The position numbers and the translations under genes were made by a program. The notes below the pieces were generated by a model that saw only the letters and a list, made by a program, of their open reading frames with translations, made no database searches and was not told the DNA's origin. A stretch of 64,000 bases of DNA from an uncultured Roseburia sp. (lineage in GTDB: Bacteria > Bacillota_A > Clostridia > Lachnospirales > Lachnospiraceae): contig USRX01000003.1 of assembly GCA_900557275.1 (NCBI GenBank), positions 1 to 64,000 on the forward strand, read 5' to 3'. This document shows positions 25,210 to 32,477 of the stretch, piece by piece (the stretch's first letter is position 1; every line of letters starts with the position of its first letter).

Positions 25210-25276
25210 GTTTTGTTTCCCTGTTTATACCCTAAATCATTTTTCAAATTCAAATCAAATGCATATGATACTTAAT

Positions 25277-25325
25277 GCGTGATTCCGGTCAGTGCAAGCT
25301 GACATATTCTTCCCAGAATCACTGC
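25277..25325 (-). other. Structured spacer between response regulator and kinase
   Basis: GTGATTC (25279-25285) pairs with GAATCAC (25316-25322), enclosing a second hairpin GTCAG/CTGAC. It lies in the regulator-kinase gap with no U-run, so it may modulate read-through or mRNA processing. Confidence 0.4.
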
Positions 25326-25331
25326 ATATTC

Positions 25332-26006
25332 TTATACTTCAAATCGATAACCGGTGCCTCGAACGGTTTTTATATATTCCGGTTCCTGGGGATTATCTTC
25401 AATCTTTTCCCGTAAACGTTTGATATAGACCGTCAACGTATTGTCATTCACAAAATCTCCTGCCACATCCCAGATTTCTTCCAGCAGCCGGTTTCTCGTA
25501 AGGACTGCGCCTTTATTACTGATAAATACAAGCATCAAACGATATTCCAGTGCCGACAGGTTCAATTCCTGCTGGTCTTTCCACACGCATCCTTTTTCCA
25601 TATCTACACGGAGTTCCCCAATCTGAACCAGTGATTGCATTTTTCCATATCTGCGGAGCACGCTTTTGATCCTGGAGATCAGTTCCCGCGGTCGGAACGG
25701 TTTTGCAATATAATCATCTGCTCCCAGATCCAGTCCGGTAACTACGCTGAACTCATCTCCTGATGCCGTCAGAAATATGACCGGCAGGTTCTGGTTCTGC
25801 TGTTTGATTGCCGAGCAGACAGAAAAACCATTTCCGTCTGCCAGAGACACATCCAACAGCACCAGATCTACACTCTGTTCCGTAAGAAGTTCCAATGCCG
25901 CCTTTTGCCCATTTGCCGTCAAAGTCTCATATCCTTCACTTTTCAAAAACTCTGACAGGGAATCCACGATTGCCCTGTCATCTTCTATCATTAATATTCG
26001 CTGCAT
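25332..26006 (-). CDS. OmpR-family response regulator
   Basis: A 224-aa regulator with receiver domain LMIEDDRAIV (acidic pocket), phospho-acceptor Asp in VDLVLLDVSL (about 52), Thr in FLTAS (about 81) and Lys in IAKPF (about 102). The winged-helix DNA-binding domain follows, ending in the conserved IKTVRGTGYRFEV. It pairs with the kinase downstream and very likely activates the ABC genes through the palindrome at 23979-23998. AGGAGG precedes the ATG by about 11 nt. It is the first gene of the four-gene module. Confidence 0.95.
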   Translation of the reverse strand: MQRILMIEDDRAIVDSLSEFLKSEGYETLTANGQKAALELLTEQSVDLVLLDVSLADGNGFSVCSAIKQQNQNLPVIFLTASGDEFSVVTGLDLGADDYIAKPFRPRELISRIKSVLRRYGKMQSLVQIGELRVDMEKGCVWKDQQELNLSALEYRLMLVFISNKGAVLTRNRLLEEIWDVAGDFVNDNTLTVYIKRLREKIEDNPQEPEYIKTVRGTGYRFEV

Positions 26007-26064
26007 ATGTTCGCATTTCCTCCTGGCATATCATATTTGCACTCATTATATCATGAACAAAAAC

Positions 26065-26087
26065 CGCAACCCTGATTAAAGGTTGCG
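26065..26087 (-). terminator. Bidirectional-type terminator after the AICAR transformylase gene
   Basis: CGCAACC (26065-26071) pairs with GGTTGCG (26081-26087). T-runs follow on both strands; on the minus strand it ends the purine transcript about 50 nt after its stop and separates it from the sensor module. Confidence 0.8.
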
Positions 26088-26136
26088 ATTTTTGTAAATG
26101 GTTATATGATATTTAAAATTGCATGTTCATTCATTT

Positions 26137-27312
26137 TTAGTGATGGAACAGACGAATGCCTGTAAAGCACATTGCTATTCCATATTTATTGCATGTATCA
26201 ATAACATGGTCATCACGAATTGATCCGCCTGGTTCTGCAACGTATTTTACACCACTCTTATGAGCGCGCTCAATGTTGTCGCCAAACGGGAAGAACGCAT
26301 CAGAGCCAAGGGCTACATCTGTATTTTTCTCCAGCCATGCTTTCTTCTCTTCCGCAGTAAATACCGGAGGTTTTACTTTGAAAATATTCTCCCATGTACC
26401 GTCTGCCAGCACATCCATGTATTCATCCCCGATATAGAGATCGATGGCATTGTCACGGTCTGCACGTTTGATGCCGTCTACAAACTGAAGGTTCAGTACC
26501 TGCGGTGCCTGACGAAGGAACCAGTTGTCTGCTTTCTGTCCAGCCAGACGGGTACAGTGGATACGGGACTGCTGTCCTGCTCCAATACCGATCGCCTGTC
26601 CGCCTTTTGCGTAGCATACGGAATTGGACTGTGTATATTTCAATGTGATCAGAGAAATGATCAGATCAATCTTTGCAGAATCCGGAATCTCTTTATTCTC
26701 TGTCACGATATTTCCAAGGAAATCACGATCAATCTTCAGTTCATTTCTTCCCTGCTCAAAGGTAACTCCAAATACCTGTTTGTGTTCTACCGGTGCAGGT
26801 ACATACTCAGGATCGATCTCGATGATATTGTATTTTCCACCTTTTTTACCTTTGAGGATCTCCAGTGCTTCCGGCTCATATCCCGGAGCGATTACGCCAT
26901 CAGAGACCTCACGTTTGATCAGTTTTGCGGTATCTACGTCACATACGTCAGAAAGAGAAATAAAATCTCCGAAAGAAGACATACGGTCTGCGCCTCTTGC
27001 ACGGGCATATGCGCTTGCCAGTGGAGAAAGGTCTCCCTGATCATCTACCCAGTAAATCTTGCGTTCAATATCACTCAACGGCAGTCCCACTGCTGCACCT
27101 GCAGGAGATACATGTTTGAAAGAAGTTGCTGCCGGAAGTCCGGTGGCCTGTTTCAGCTCTTTTACAAGCTGCCAGCCGTTAAATGCATCCAGGAAGTTGA
27201 TATATCCCGGTTTGCCACATAATACTTTAATCGGCAGTTCGCCCTCTTCCATATAAATTCTGGACGGTTTCTGATTTGGATTACATCCATATTTTAATTC
27301 TAATTCCTTCAT
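26137..27312 (-). CDS. AICAR formyltransferase, stand-alone (PurH C-terminal type)
   Basis: A 391-aa phosphoribosylaminoimidazolecarboxamide formyltransferase, which formylates AICAR with 10-formyl-THF in purine synthesis. It begins directly with the transformylase domain (LKYGCNPNQKPSR; TSFKHVSPAGAAVG near 60 holds the catalytic Lys-His), and QSNSVCYAKGGQAIGIGAGQ (about 228) is the substrate loop. The N-terminal MGS-like IMP cyclohydrolase domain of ordinary bifunctional PurH is absent. A separate IMP cyclohydrolase gene lies 221 nt upstream on the same strand. ATG 27312 has GGAGG at 5 nt; an earlier frame start overlaps that site. Confidence 0.92.
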   Translation of the reverse strand: MKELELKYGCNPNQKPSRIYMEEGELPIKVLCGKPGYINFLDAFNGWQLVKELKQATGLPAATSFKHVSPAGAAVGLPLSDIERKIYWVDDQGDLSPLASAYARARGADRMSSFGDFISLSDVCDVDTAKLIKREVSDGVIAPGYEPEALEILKGKKGGKYNIIEIDPEYVPAPVEHKQVFGVTFEQGRNELKIDRDFLGNIVTENKEIPDSAKIDLIISLITLKYTQSNSVCYAKGGQAIGIGAGQQSRIHCTRLAGQKADNWFLRQAPQVLNLQFVDGIKRADRDNAIDLYIGDEYMDVLADGTWENIFKVKPPVFTAEEKKAWLEKNTDVALGSDAFFPFGDNIERAHKSGVKYVAEPGGSIRDDHVIDTCNKYGIAMCFTGIRLFHH

Positions 27313-27533
27313 GTGTTCCTCCATTATAATACCGGTGTACTCTTACCATGCTCTCAAAATTTTATTGCTAATAAATTACTGTCATTGCCACATTCTGTAA
27401 TAAACATCTTTCCAGCATCATATTTTTACAGTTCCAGAGAGTACATCCTATTGTCATTATTGTTTTGCCATATATGTTCATAAATCAAAATCTCATTTTC
27501 ATCTTTTTGTAAAAAGAACTTATTTAAGAAAAC

Positions 27534-28247
27534 TTACTGATTTTTATTTACAATACGTGTCTCATATTTGCCAGTCGCAATGTCAATGTAACGAACAAAT
27601 AAAGATACTTTATTATCTGTGTTCAGGCTGTTCCAGAGAAGATCTGTATATGCATCGATATCATCCAGCACATCTACCAGTTCCGGCTCTCCCTCAAAAC
27701 TTGGAAGTGGATTGCCATCATTCATATAGGTATGGATGAAGCGGGCCTCGCCTGCTGCAGGTGTCTCATAAGCAAATGTATAACGGTTGCATCCGGATGG
27801 ATCTCCGTTATTACTTTTCAGAATAGACATAGCGTAGCTGTATCTTCCATCCTCTACATGCATAATACCTGAAATTCTTGGTGTATAATTCGGACCATCC
27901 GGTTCAAACTCTCTTCCACGGAGAGACTGTTCGAATGTCATCTGACGATCCATATTTTCATAAATAGTATCTGTCTGATCCCCATTTGTAACAATGGTCT
28001 TATTACCAAGCACACGAACCGGTGCGTAAATAATCAGGCTCGGATCTTCCAGTTTGGACGGATCAAATGCCTGTGTACGGATGCCCTCACCATCTTCTAC
28101 GAATACGCGGTTGCGGCTGTTAGAACTTCTGCCCATGATAAAATATGCTGTGATCGCTTTTTTACCATCAGCACTTCTACCAATAATAATACCACGGCCC
28201 GGATATGCATTTTCTTTCAAAACCTGTTCAATTGACATCTTCTTCAT
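27534..28247 (-). CDS. IMP cyclohydrolase, PurO-like
   Basis: A 237-aa protein of the IMP cyclohydrolase family first known from archaea (PurO), with the N-terminal YPGRGIIIGRSADGKK segment, YFIMGRSSNSRNRVF (about residue 35), and the conserved PNYTPRISG near 125. It closes the purine ring, turning FAICAR into IMP, the step missing from the shortened transformylase downstream. The ATG at 28247 is preceded by AAGGAGG. The pair thus replaces bifunctional PurH. Confidence in function comes from both family resemblance and the adjacent missing activity. Confidence 0.85.
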   Translation of the reverse strand: MKKMSIEQVLKENAYPGRGIIIGRSADGKKAITAYFIMGRSSNSRNRVFVEDGEGIRTQAFDPSKLEDPSLIIYAPVRVLGNKTIVTNGDQTDTIYENMDRQMTFEQSLRGREFEPDGPNYTPRISGIMHVEDGRYSYAMSILKSNNGDPSGCNRYTFAYETPAAGEARFIHTYMNDGNPLPSFEGEPELVDVLDDIDAYTDLLWNSLNTDNKVSLFVRYIDIATGKYETRIVNKNQ

Positions 28248-28364
28248 GCGGAAGGTCCTCCTTATCATACCAATATACTCTCAATCATTGTTCTGCATCA
28301 TCGTTTTTTGTTTTATCAAAATCTCTTCTGTCAGATTTTTGATTCGCAATAAGACAAAAAATGA

Positions 28365-28390
28365 TGTGGAATGCGTTTACACATTCCACA
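28365..28390 (-). terminator. Terminator after the small membrane protein gene
   Basis: TGTGGAATG (28365-28373) pairs with CATTCCACA (28382-28390). On the minus strand TCATTTTTTG follows, giving a good intrinsic terminator about 150 nt beyond the small gene and before the purO-like gene. Confidence 0.75.
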
Positions 28391-28537
28391 TTAAGTTTAC
28401 CATGACAATTTCTATTTTACAATGAAGTGCTGTTATAATCAGCATTAAATTATTTACTCGCTTTTATAAGTTGTACTTATTATTTTGTACCGGATCAATG
28501 ACAAAAACCTTTTCCATATCTTGCATTTATTTTTCGG

Positions 28538-28699
28538 CTACCGCATTGTTCCAAGAATGATCATCATAATAACGATAACCAACGTTCCCACAAATGGAAT
28601 GGCAATCAACATTTTATAAGCATGTTTTTTAACCGTTATCACAACACCAAGCATTAGTGCAATAGCCAGAATGATCAGAAAAATAATCACTCCTAACAT
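28538..28699 (-). CDS. Small two-helix membrane protein, 53 aa
   Basis: A 53-codon gene starting MLGVIIFLIILAIALML. It consists of two hydrophobic helices (about 2-23 and 31-50) separated by a basic VKKHAYK turn, and ends LGTMR. The ATG is preceded by AAGGAG at 8 nt and a clear terminator follows, so it looks like a genuine independent gene rather than chance. I do not recognise a family. It lies between the UPF0210 and PurO-like genes on the same strand. It could be a holin-like, transporter-accessory or stress peptide; none can be preferred. Confidence 0.65.
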   Translation of the reverse strand: MLGVIIFLIILAIALMLGVVITVKKHAYKMLIAIPFVGTLVIVIMMIILGTMR

Positions 28700-28782
28700 A
28701 GTCCACGCTCCTTATCTTTTTACATTTGTCTCATTTATTTCTGTTTCCGGATTCTCTGTCTGTACCAGTGAAATCTTTTGAT

Positions 28783-28819
28783 AAAAAACAGCGGAGTGCC
28801 TCCCATACAGAAGACACCC
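28783..28819 (-). terminator. Terminator after the UPF0210 gene
   Basis: On the minus strand GGGTGTC (28819-28813) pairs, using two G-U pairs, with GGCACTC (28800-28794). TGTTTTTT follows, about 70 nt after the UPF0210 stop. Confidence 0.6.
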
Positions 28820-28891
28820 CCATGTTATTTTCTATTCAGCTGACAAATATGTTTCACATTTCTGTTTACTTCCAGAGAATTGTATATTTTC

Positions 28892-30256
28892 TTAGTTCTT
28901 AAAGCTGTGTACCGGTGCCGGAATCCGTCCGCCACGATTAATAAATGCTTCGCAGGAATAGTTGTTGACCGGCATGATAGGCGCATGACCAAGAAGTCCG
29001 CCAAACTCTGCGTTGTCGCCAACAGTCTTTCCGATAACCGGGATCAGACGTACAGCTGTGGTTTTCTGGTTGACCATACCGATAGCCATCTCATCTGCAA
29101 TAATACCGGACAGCGTTGCCGGTGTGGTATCGCCCGGAATAGCAATCATATCCAGACCTACAGAGCAGACACAGGTCATTGCTTCCAGTTTTTCGATCGT
29201 AAGAGCATTGGCATTTACTGCATCGATCATACCCTGATCTTCACTGACAGGAATAAATGCGCCACTTAATCCGCCAACATAAGAGGATGCCATGATGCCG
29301 CCTTTTTTAACCTGATCGTTCAGCATAGCCAGAGCTGCTGTCGTTCCAGGAGCACCTGCATATTCCAGACCGATTTCTTCTAAGATCTCCGCTACAGAAT
29401 CTCCCACTGCCGGTGTCGGAGCCAGTGAAAGGTCAATGATGCCAAACGGGATTCCCAGCTTCTCAGATGCCTCTTTTGCTACCAGCTGACCAACACGGGT
29501 AATCTTGAATGCTGTTTTCTTAATGGTCTCGCAGAGAACTTCAAAATTCTCTCCACGAACTTTTTCCAATGCAGTCTTTACAACACCCGGACCAGATACA
29601 CCCACATTGATGATCGCATCTGCTTCAGTAACACCATGGAATGCGCCTGCCATAAATGGGTTATCATCCGGAGCATTACAGAATACGACCAGCTTCGTAC
29701 ATCCGCAGGAATCGTTGTCTTTTGTATAGACGGCAGCTTCATGGATGATCTCGCCCATCAGTTTTACTGCGTCCATATTGATACCGGTCTTGGTGGAACC
29801 AAGGTTGATGGAACTGCATACACGCTCTGTTACTGCCAGTGCCTCCGGAATGGAGCGGATTAAAAGCTCATCACTTGCAGTCATTCCCTTGGAAACAAGT
29901 GCGGAATATCCGCCAATAAAGTTAACGCCTACTTCGTGGGCAGCTTTGTCCAGCGTCTTAGCCAATGTCACATAATCTTCCGGCTTTTTACAGGCAGCTG
30001 CTCCCACCAGCGCGATAGGGGTAATGGAAATTCGTTTATTAACAATCGGAATACAATAATCTGTTTCAATCTCTTTTCCTACTTTTACCAGGTCTTTTGC
30101 AACAGTTGTAATCTTGTTGTAAATATTTTCATTCAGTCGATTGAGATCTGCATCGATACAGTCCATCAGGCTGATTCCAAGTGTGATGGTACGCACATCC
30201 AGATTTTCCTGCTCGATCATCTTGTTCGTCTCGTTGACTTCAAACATGTTAATCAT
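28892..30256 (-). CDS. UPF0210/PFL-family protein (DUF711)
   Basis: A 454-aa protein of the UPF0210 (DUF711) family: [14 protein letters not shown] at the start, [19 protein letters not shown] near 150, [17 protein letters not shown] near 218 and a closing [15 protein letters not shown]. The glycine-rich conserved blocks suggest a glycyl-radical-like or TIM-barrel fold, but no reaction is established. An ACT-domain UPF0237 gene lies just upstream on the same strand, a pairing conserved in many Firmicutes and archaea, so the two probably work together with the ACT protein sensing an amino acid or related ligand. AAGGGA precedes the ATG. Confidence 0.9.
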   Translation of the reverse strand: MINMFEVNETNKMIEQENLDVRTITLGISLMDCIDADLNRLNENIYNKITTVAKDLVKVGKEIETDYCIPIVNKRISITPIALVGAAACKKPEDYVTLAKTLDKAAHEVGVNFIGGYSALVSKGMTASDELLIRSIPEALAVTERVCSSINLGSTKTGINMDAVKLMGEIIHEAAVYTKDNDSCGCTKLVVFCNAPDDNPFMAGAFHGVTEADAIINVGVSGPGVVKTALEKVRGENFEVLCETIKKTAFKITRVGQLVAKEASEKLGIPFGIIDLSLAPTPAVGDSVAEILEEIGLEYAGAPGTTAALAMLNDQVKKGGIMASSYVGGLSGAFIPVSEDQGMIDAVNANALTIEKLEAMTCVCSVGLDMIAIPGDTTPATLSGIIADEMAIGMVNQKTTAVRLIPVIGKTVGDNAEFGGLLGHAPIMPVNNYSCEAFINRGGRIPAPVHSFKN

Positions 30257-30437
30257 AGGTATTTCCCTTTCATTTCTCAGTAATGGTTTATCTGTACCTT
30301 TTTACATGTACAGTGCTGTTACTTATTCTCTCAACATTTTTACAATTTCTGCTTTTATATTTTTATAATATCATCTGCAAAACTGTTTTTATTAAAAATC
30401 TATAACCGCTTTTCTCACAAAAGCAGCCATTTTTATC

Positions 30438-30722
30438 TTATAAACGATGCATCATATCAAAGATTTCTTCTCTCTGGCATTTGATGGATACACCAATCTC
30501 TTCGCCCAGTTTTTCCAGATCTGCCGCACAGTCTGCAAATGGTTTTTCAGATGTATTCATATCTACAATCATCATCATGTTAAAGTATCCCTGTACGATA
30601 GTCTGTGAGATATCAAGTACATTGATATGATTTTCAGCCAGGTAAGTACATACTTTTGCAATAATACCTACAGTATCTTTACCTACTACGGTTATAATGG
30701 TCTTATTTGTTGTCTTTTCCAT
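30438..30722 (-). CDS. ACT-domain protein, UPF0237 family
   Basis: A 94-aa single ACT domain with a second half resembling GcvR-type regulators: TIITVVGKDTVGIIAKVCTYLAE (beta-alpha) with the ligand-site Gly, NVLDISQTIVQGYFNMMMIVD, and a C-terminal helix. ACT domains bind small ligands, usually amino acids, at dimer interfaces. The gene precedes UPF0210 by 181 nt. ATG 30722 follows GGAGGG at good distance; an upstream frame start is unsupported. Confidence 0.92.
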   Translation of the reverse strand: MEKTTNKTIITVVGKDTVGIIAKVCTYLAENHINVLDISQTIVQGYFNMMMIVDMNTSEKPFADCAADLEKLGEEIGVSIKCQREEIFDMMHRL

Positions 30723-30764
30723 TGTTTTCCCTCCGCACGTTTTCATGCTCTTTCTTTTCTGTAT

Positions 30765-31562
30765 TTATACGCAAACCAGTTCTGATACACAATCACGTCT
30801 GGCTACCTGAATCGGAAAGTCATTTCCCTGATAGGGATTGTCTCCCATACTGATTTCCAACCGGACAGTCTCGTAAGCCAGCTCTGGATAATTATTTTCT
30901 TTGCTCAGATGTCCCAAGATCACACTCTTGAAATTATCATGAAGCAAACGTCCCAGAAGCTGTCCGGAAAGTTCATTGGAGAGGTGTCCACGTTCTCCAA
31001 GAATCCTTTTTTTCAAATAATAGGGATATCCACCCACTTCCAACATATGTATATCGTGATTTGCTTCTAACAATAATACATCCAAACCATGCAGTTTGTC
31101 TACCAGATAATCATCATATTTTCCAAGATCCGTTAAAACTGCCATGGTCTTCTTACCCTGTTTCATCATATATGCTACTGGATCTGTAGCATCGTGAGAG
31201 GTATGCAGCGGTGTGATTTCCATATCTCCGATAAAAAACTCTTCCTCCGGTCTGACGATATGAAGCAGGCTCTCATCCACTTTTCCGATTGCCTGATGTT
31301 CCTGTATCCATCTCCAGGTACCTTCTGTAGCATACATGGGAATACCATATCTTCTTGCCAATACCCCCAGACCTTTGATATGGTCTGAATGCTCATGGGT
31401 TACCAGGATTCCATGAATCTCTTCTGTTTTCAATCCGATCTCATTTAACCCGCTCTCGATCTTTTTTCCGCTGATCCCGGCGTCGATCAAAATGTGGCTG
31501 TTGTCAGATCCTGCATAAATACAGTTTCCGCTGCTGCCACTGGCTATACTGCATAATTCCAT
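30765..31562 (-). CDS. walJ: Metallo-beta-lactamase-fold hydrolase, WalJ/YycJ-like
   Basis: A 265-aa MBL-fold protein: CSIASGSSGNCIYAG start, metal-binding THEHSDHIKGL (about residue 55), a second-ligand aspartate in LTDLGKYDD and HLSKENNYPELA near the end. This matches the YycJ/WalJ group, 5'-3' DNA exonucleases implicated in mismatch repair and in the walRK locus of bacilli. The walRK genes are not nearby here, so the symbol rests on similarity only. AAAGGAAG precedes the ATG. Confidence 0.85.
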   Translation of the reverse strand: MELCSIASGSSGNCIYAGSDNSHILIDAGISGKKIESGLNEIGLKTEEIHGILVTHEHSDHIKGLGVLARRYGIPMYATEGTWRWIQEHQAIGKVDESLLHIVRPEEEFFIGDMEITPLHTSHDATDPVAYMMKQGKKTMAVLTDLGKYDDYLVDKLHGLDVLLLEANHDIHMLEVGGYPYYLKKRILGERGHLSNELSGQLLGRLLHDNFKSVILGHLSKENNYPELAYETVRLEISMGDNPYQGNDFPIQVARRDCVSELVCV

Positions 31563-31624
31563 CTTGTACTTCCTTTATATATTCAAAATTTTATTATGAT
31601 ATCTCATTCCTGCATTACGTCAAA

Positions 31625-31747
31625 TTATGACTGCTTCTTCTTGCCTTCAATTTGTCTGTACAAAAATTCAAACACCAGATGTCTACCATCTGCATCATAA
31701 AAAATTGCATAGATAACAAAAGTTATGCCGTCTTGATCAAGTCTATA
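31625..31747 (-). pseudogene. Possible relic coding segment without a start
   Basis: About 40 codons are open between two stops on the minus strand. The segment reads YRLDQDGITFVIYAIFYDAD, then GRHLVFEFLYRQIEG and KKKQS before the stop. It has the mixed composition of a real protein C-terminus but no ATG, GTG or TTG with a ribosome-binding site. It may be the tail of a deleted gene between coaE and walJ, or chance. Confidence 0.25.
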
Positions 31748-31763
31748 TTACCTGACGCAAATC

Positions 31764-32381
31764 CTATTTACTGACAGGAACGATTTTCTTACCCGCTAAC
31801 GCTTCCCGCATCTGTGTAAAAGCATCCTCCGGTGCTGCATTGTTATCTACCACAACCCGGCAGGCTTTCCGATACGCTTCCTCCGGGAGCTGACTTTCAA
31901 AAATGTTCTGTATCTTTTCATCGGAATATCCGCGAGAAGCTTTCAGACGTGCCCGACGGTTATCCTCCGTTGTATAAATATACCACAGTTCATCGCAGAT
32001 CTCATCATAATGTTCTTCAATGAGCAATGCCGCTTCTACCACGAGCAGATCCAGATCTTCCTGCTGGCGATGCTGTTCCATCTGTTCCTTTACATACTGC
32101 TTTACTGCAGGATGTACAATATCATTTAATGCCTGGCGCTTTGCTTCATTGGAAAAGATCACGGCAGCCAGTGCCGGTCGGTCAAATCCCCCTTCCGGAA
32201 GAAATACTGCATCATCCGCAAACAGTTCCTGCAGTTTCTTATAACAATCTGTCCCCGGCTCCATCAAATCATGGGCGATCTCGTCCGTCAACATAACTTT
32301 TGCATTATAATTTTTTTCAAGGAAAGACAAGATTTCTGATTTTCCGGCTCCTACACCGCCGGTAATTCCTATAAATAACAT
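31764..32381 (-). CDS. coaE: Dephospho-CoA kinase
   Basis: A 205-aa P-loop kinase for the last step of coenzyme A synthesis, phosphorylating the 3'-hydroxyl of dephospho-CoA. GITGGVGAGKSEIL at the N-terminus is the P-loop, LTDEIAHDL (about 32) holds the catalytic Asp, and the LLIEEHYDEICDELWYIY and RLKASRGYSDEK segments form the substrate lid. It lies 96 nt after polA on the same strand, a pairing (polA-coaE, with mutM absent here) known in Firmicutes. Confidence 0.95.
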   Translation of the reverse strand: MLFIGITGGVGAGKSEILSFLEKNYNAKVMLTDEIAHDLMEPGTDCYKKLQELFADDAVFLPEGGFDRPALAAVIFSNEAKRQALNDIVHPAVKQYVKEQMEQHRQQEDLDLLVVEAALLIEEHYDEICDELWYIYTTEDNRRARLKASRGYSDEKIQNIFESQLPEEAYRKACRVVVDNNAAPEDAFTQMREALAGKKIVPVSK

Positions 32382-32477
32382 TCGCTTTTTATTTACTCCC
32401 TGTGTTATCTTAACATTTTTTCTATGCTACTGCTTCTCTATTGACAAATATTCCGCCAGTCACAGTTATCTATCTTT

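Noticed and set aside
26260..27222. Long plus-strand open frame (320 codons) opposite the AICAR transformylase gene
   Set aside because: It has no ribosome-binding site, is rich in Cys and rare codons, and mirrors a fully conserved gene on the other strand.
28248..28537. ZTP (pfl-type) riboswitch before the purine genes
   Set aside because: I looked for the conserved GC-rich ZTP core in this leader and in 27313-27533 and saw none; the only hairpin is an intrinsic terminator.
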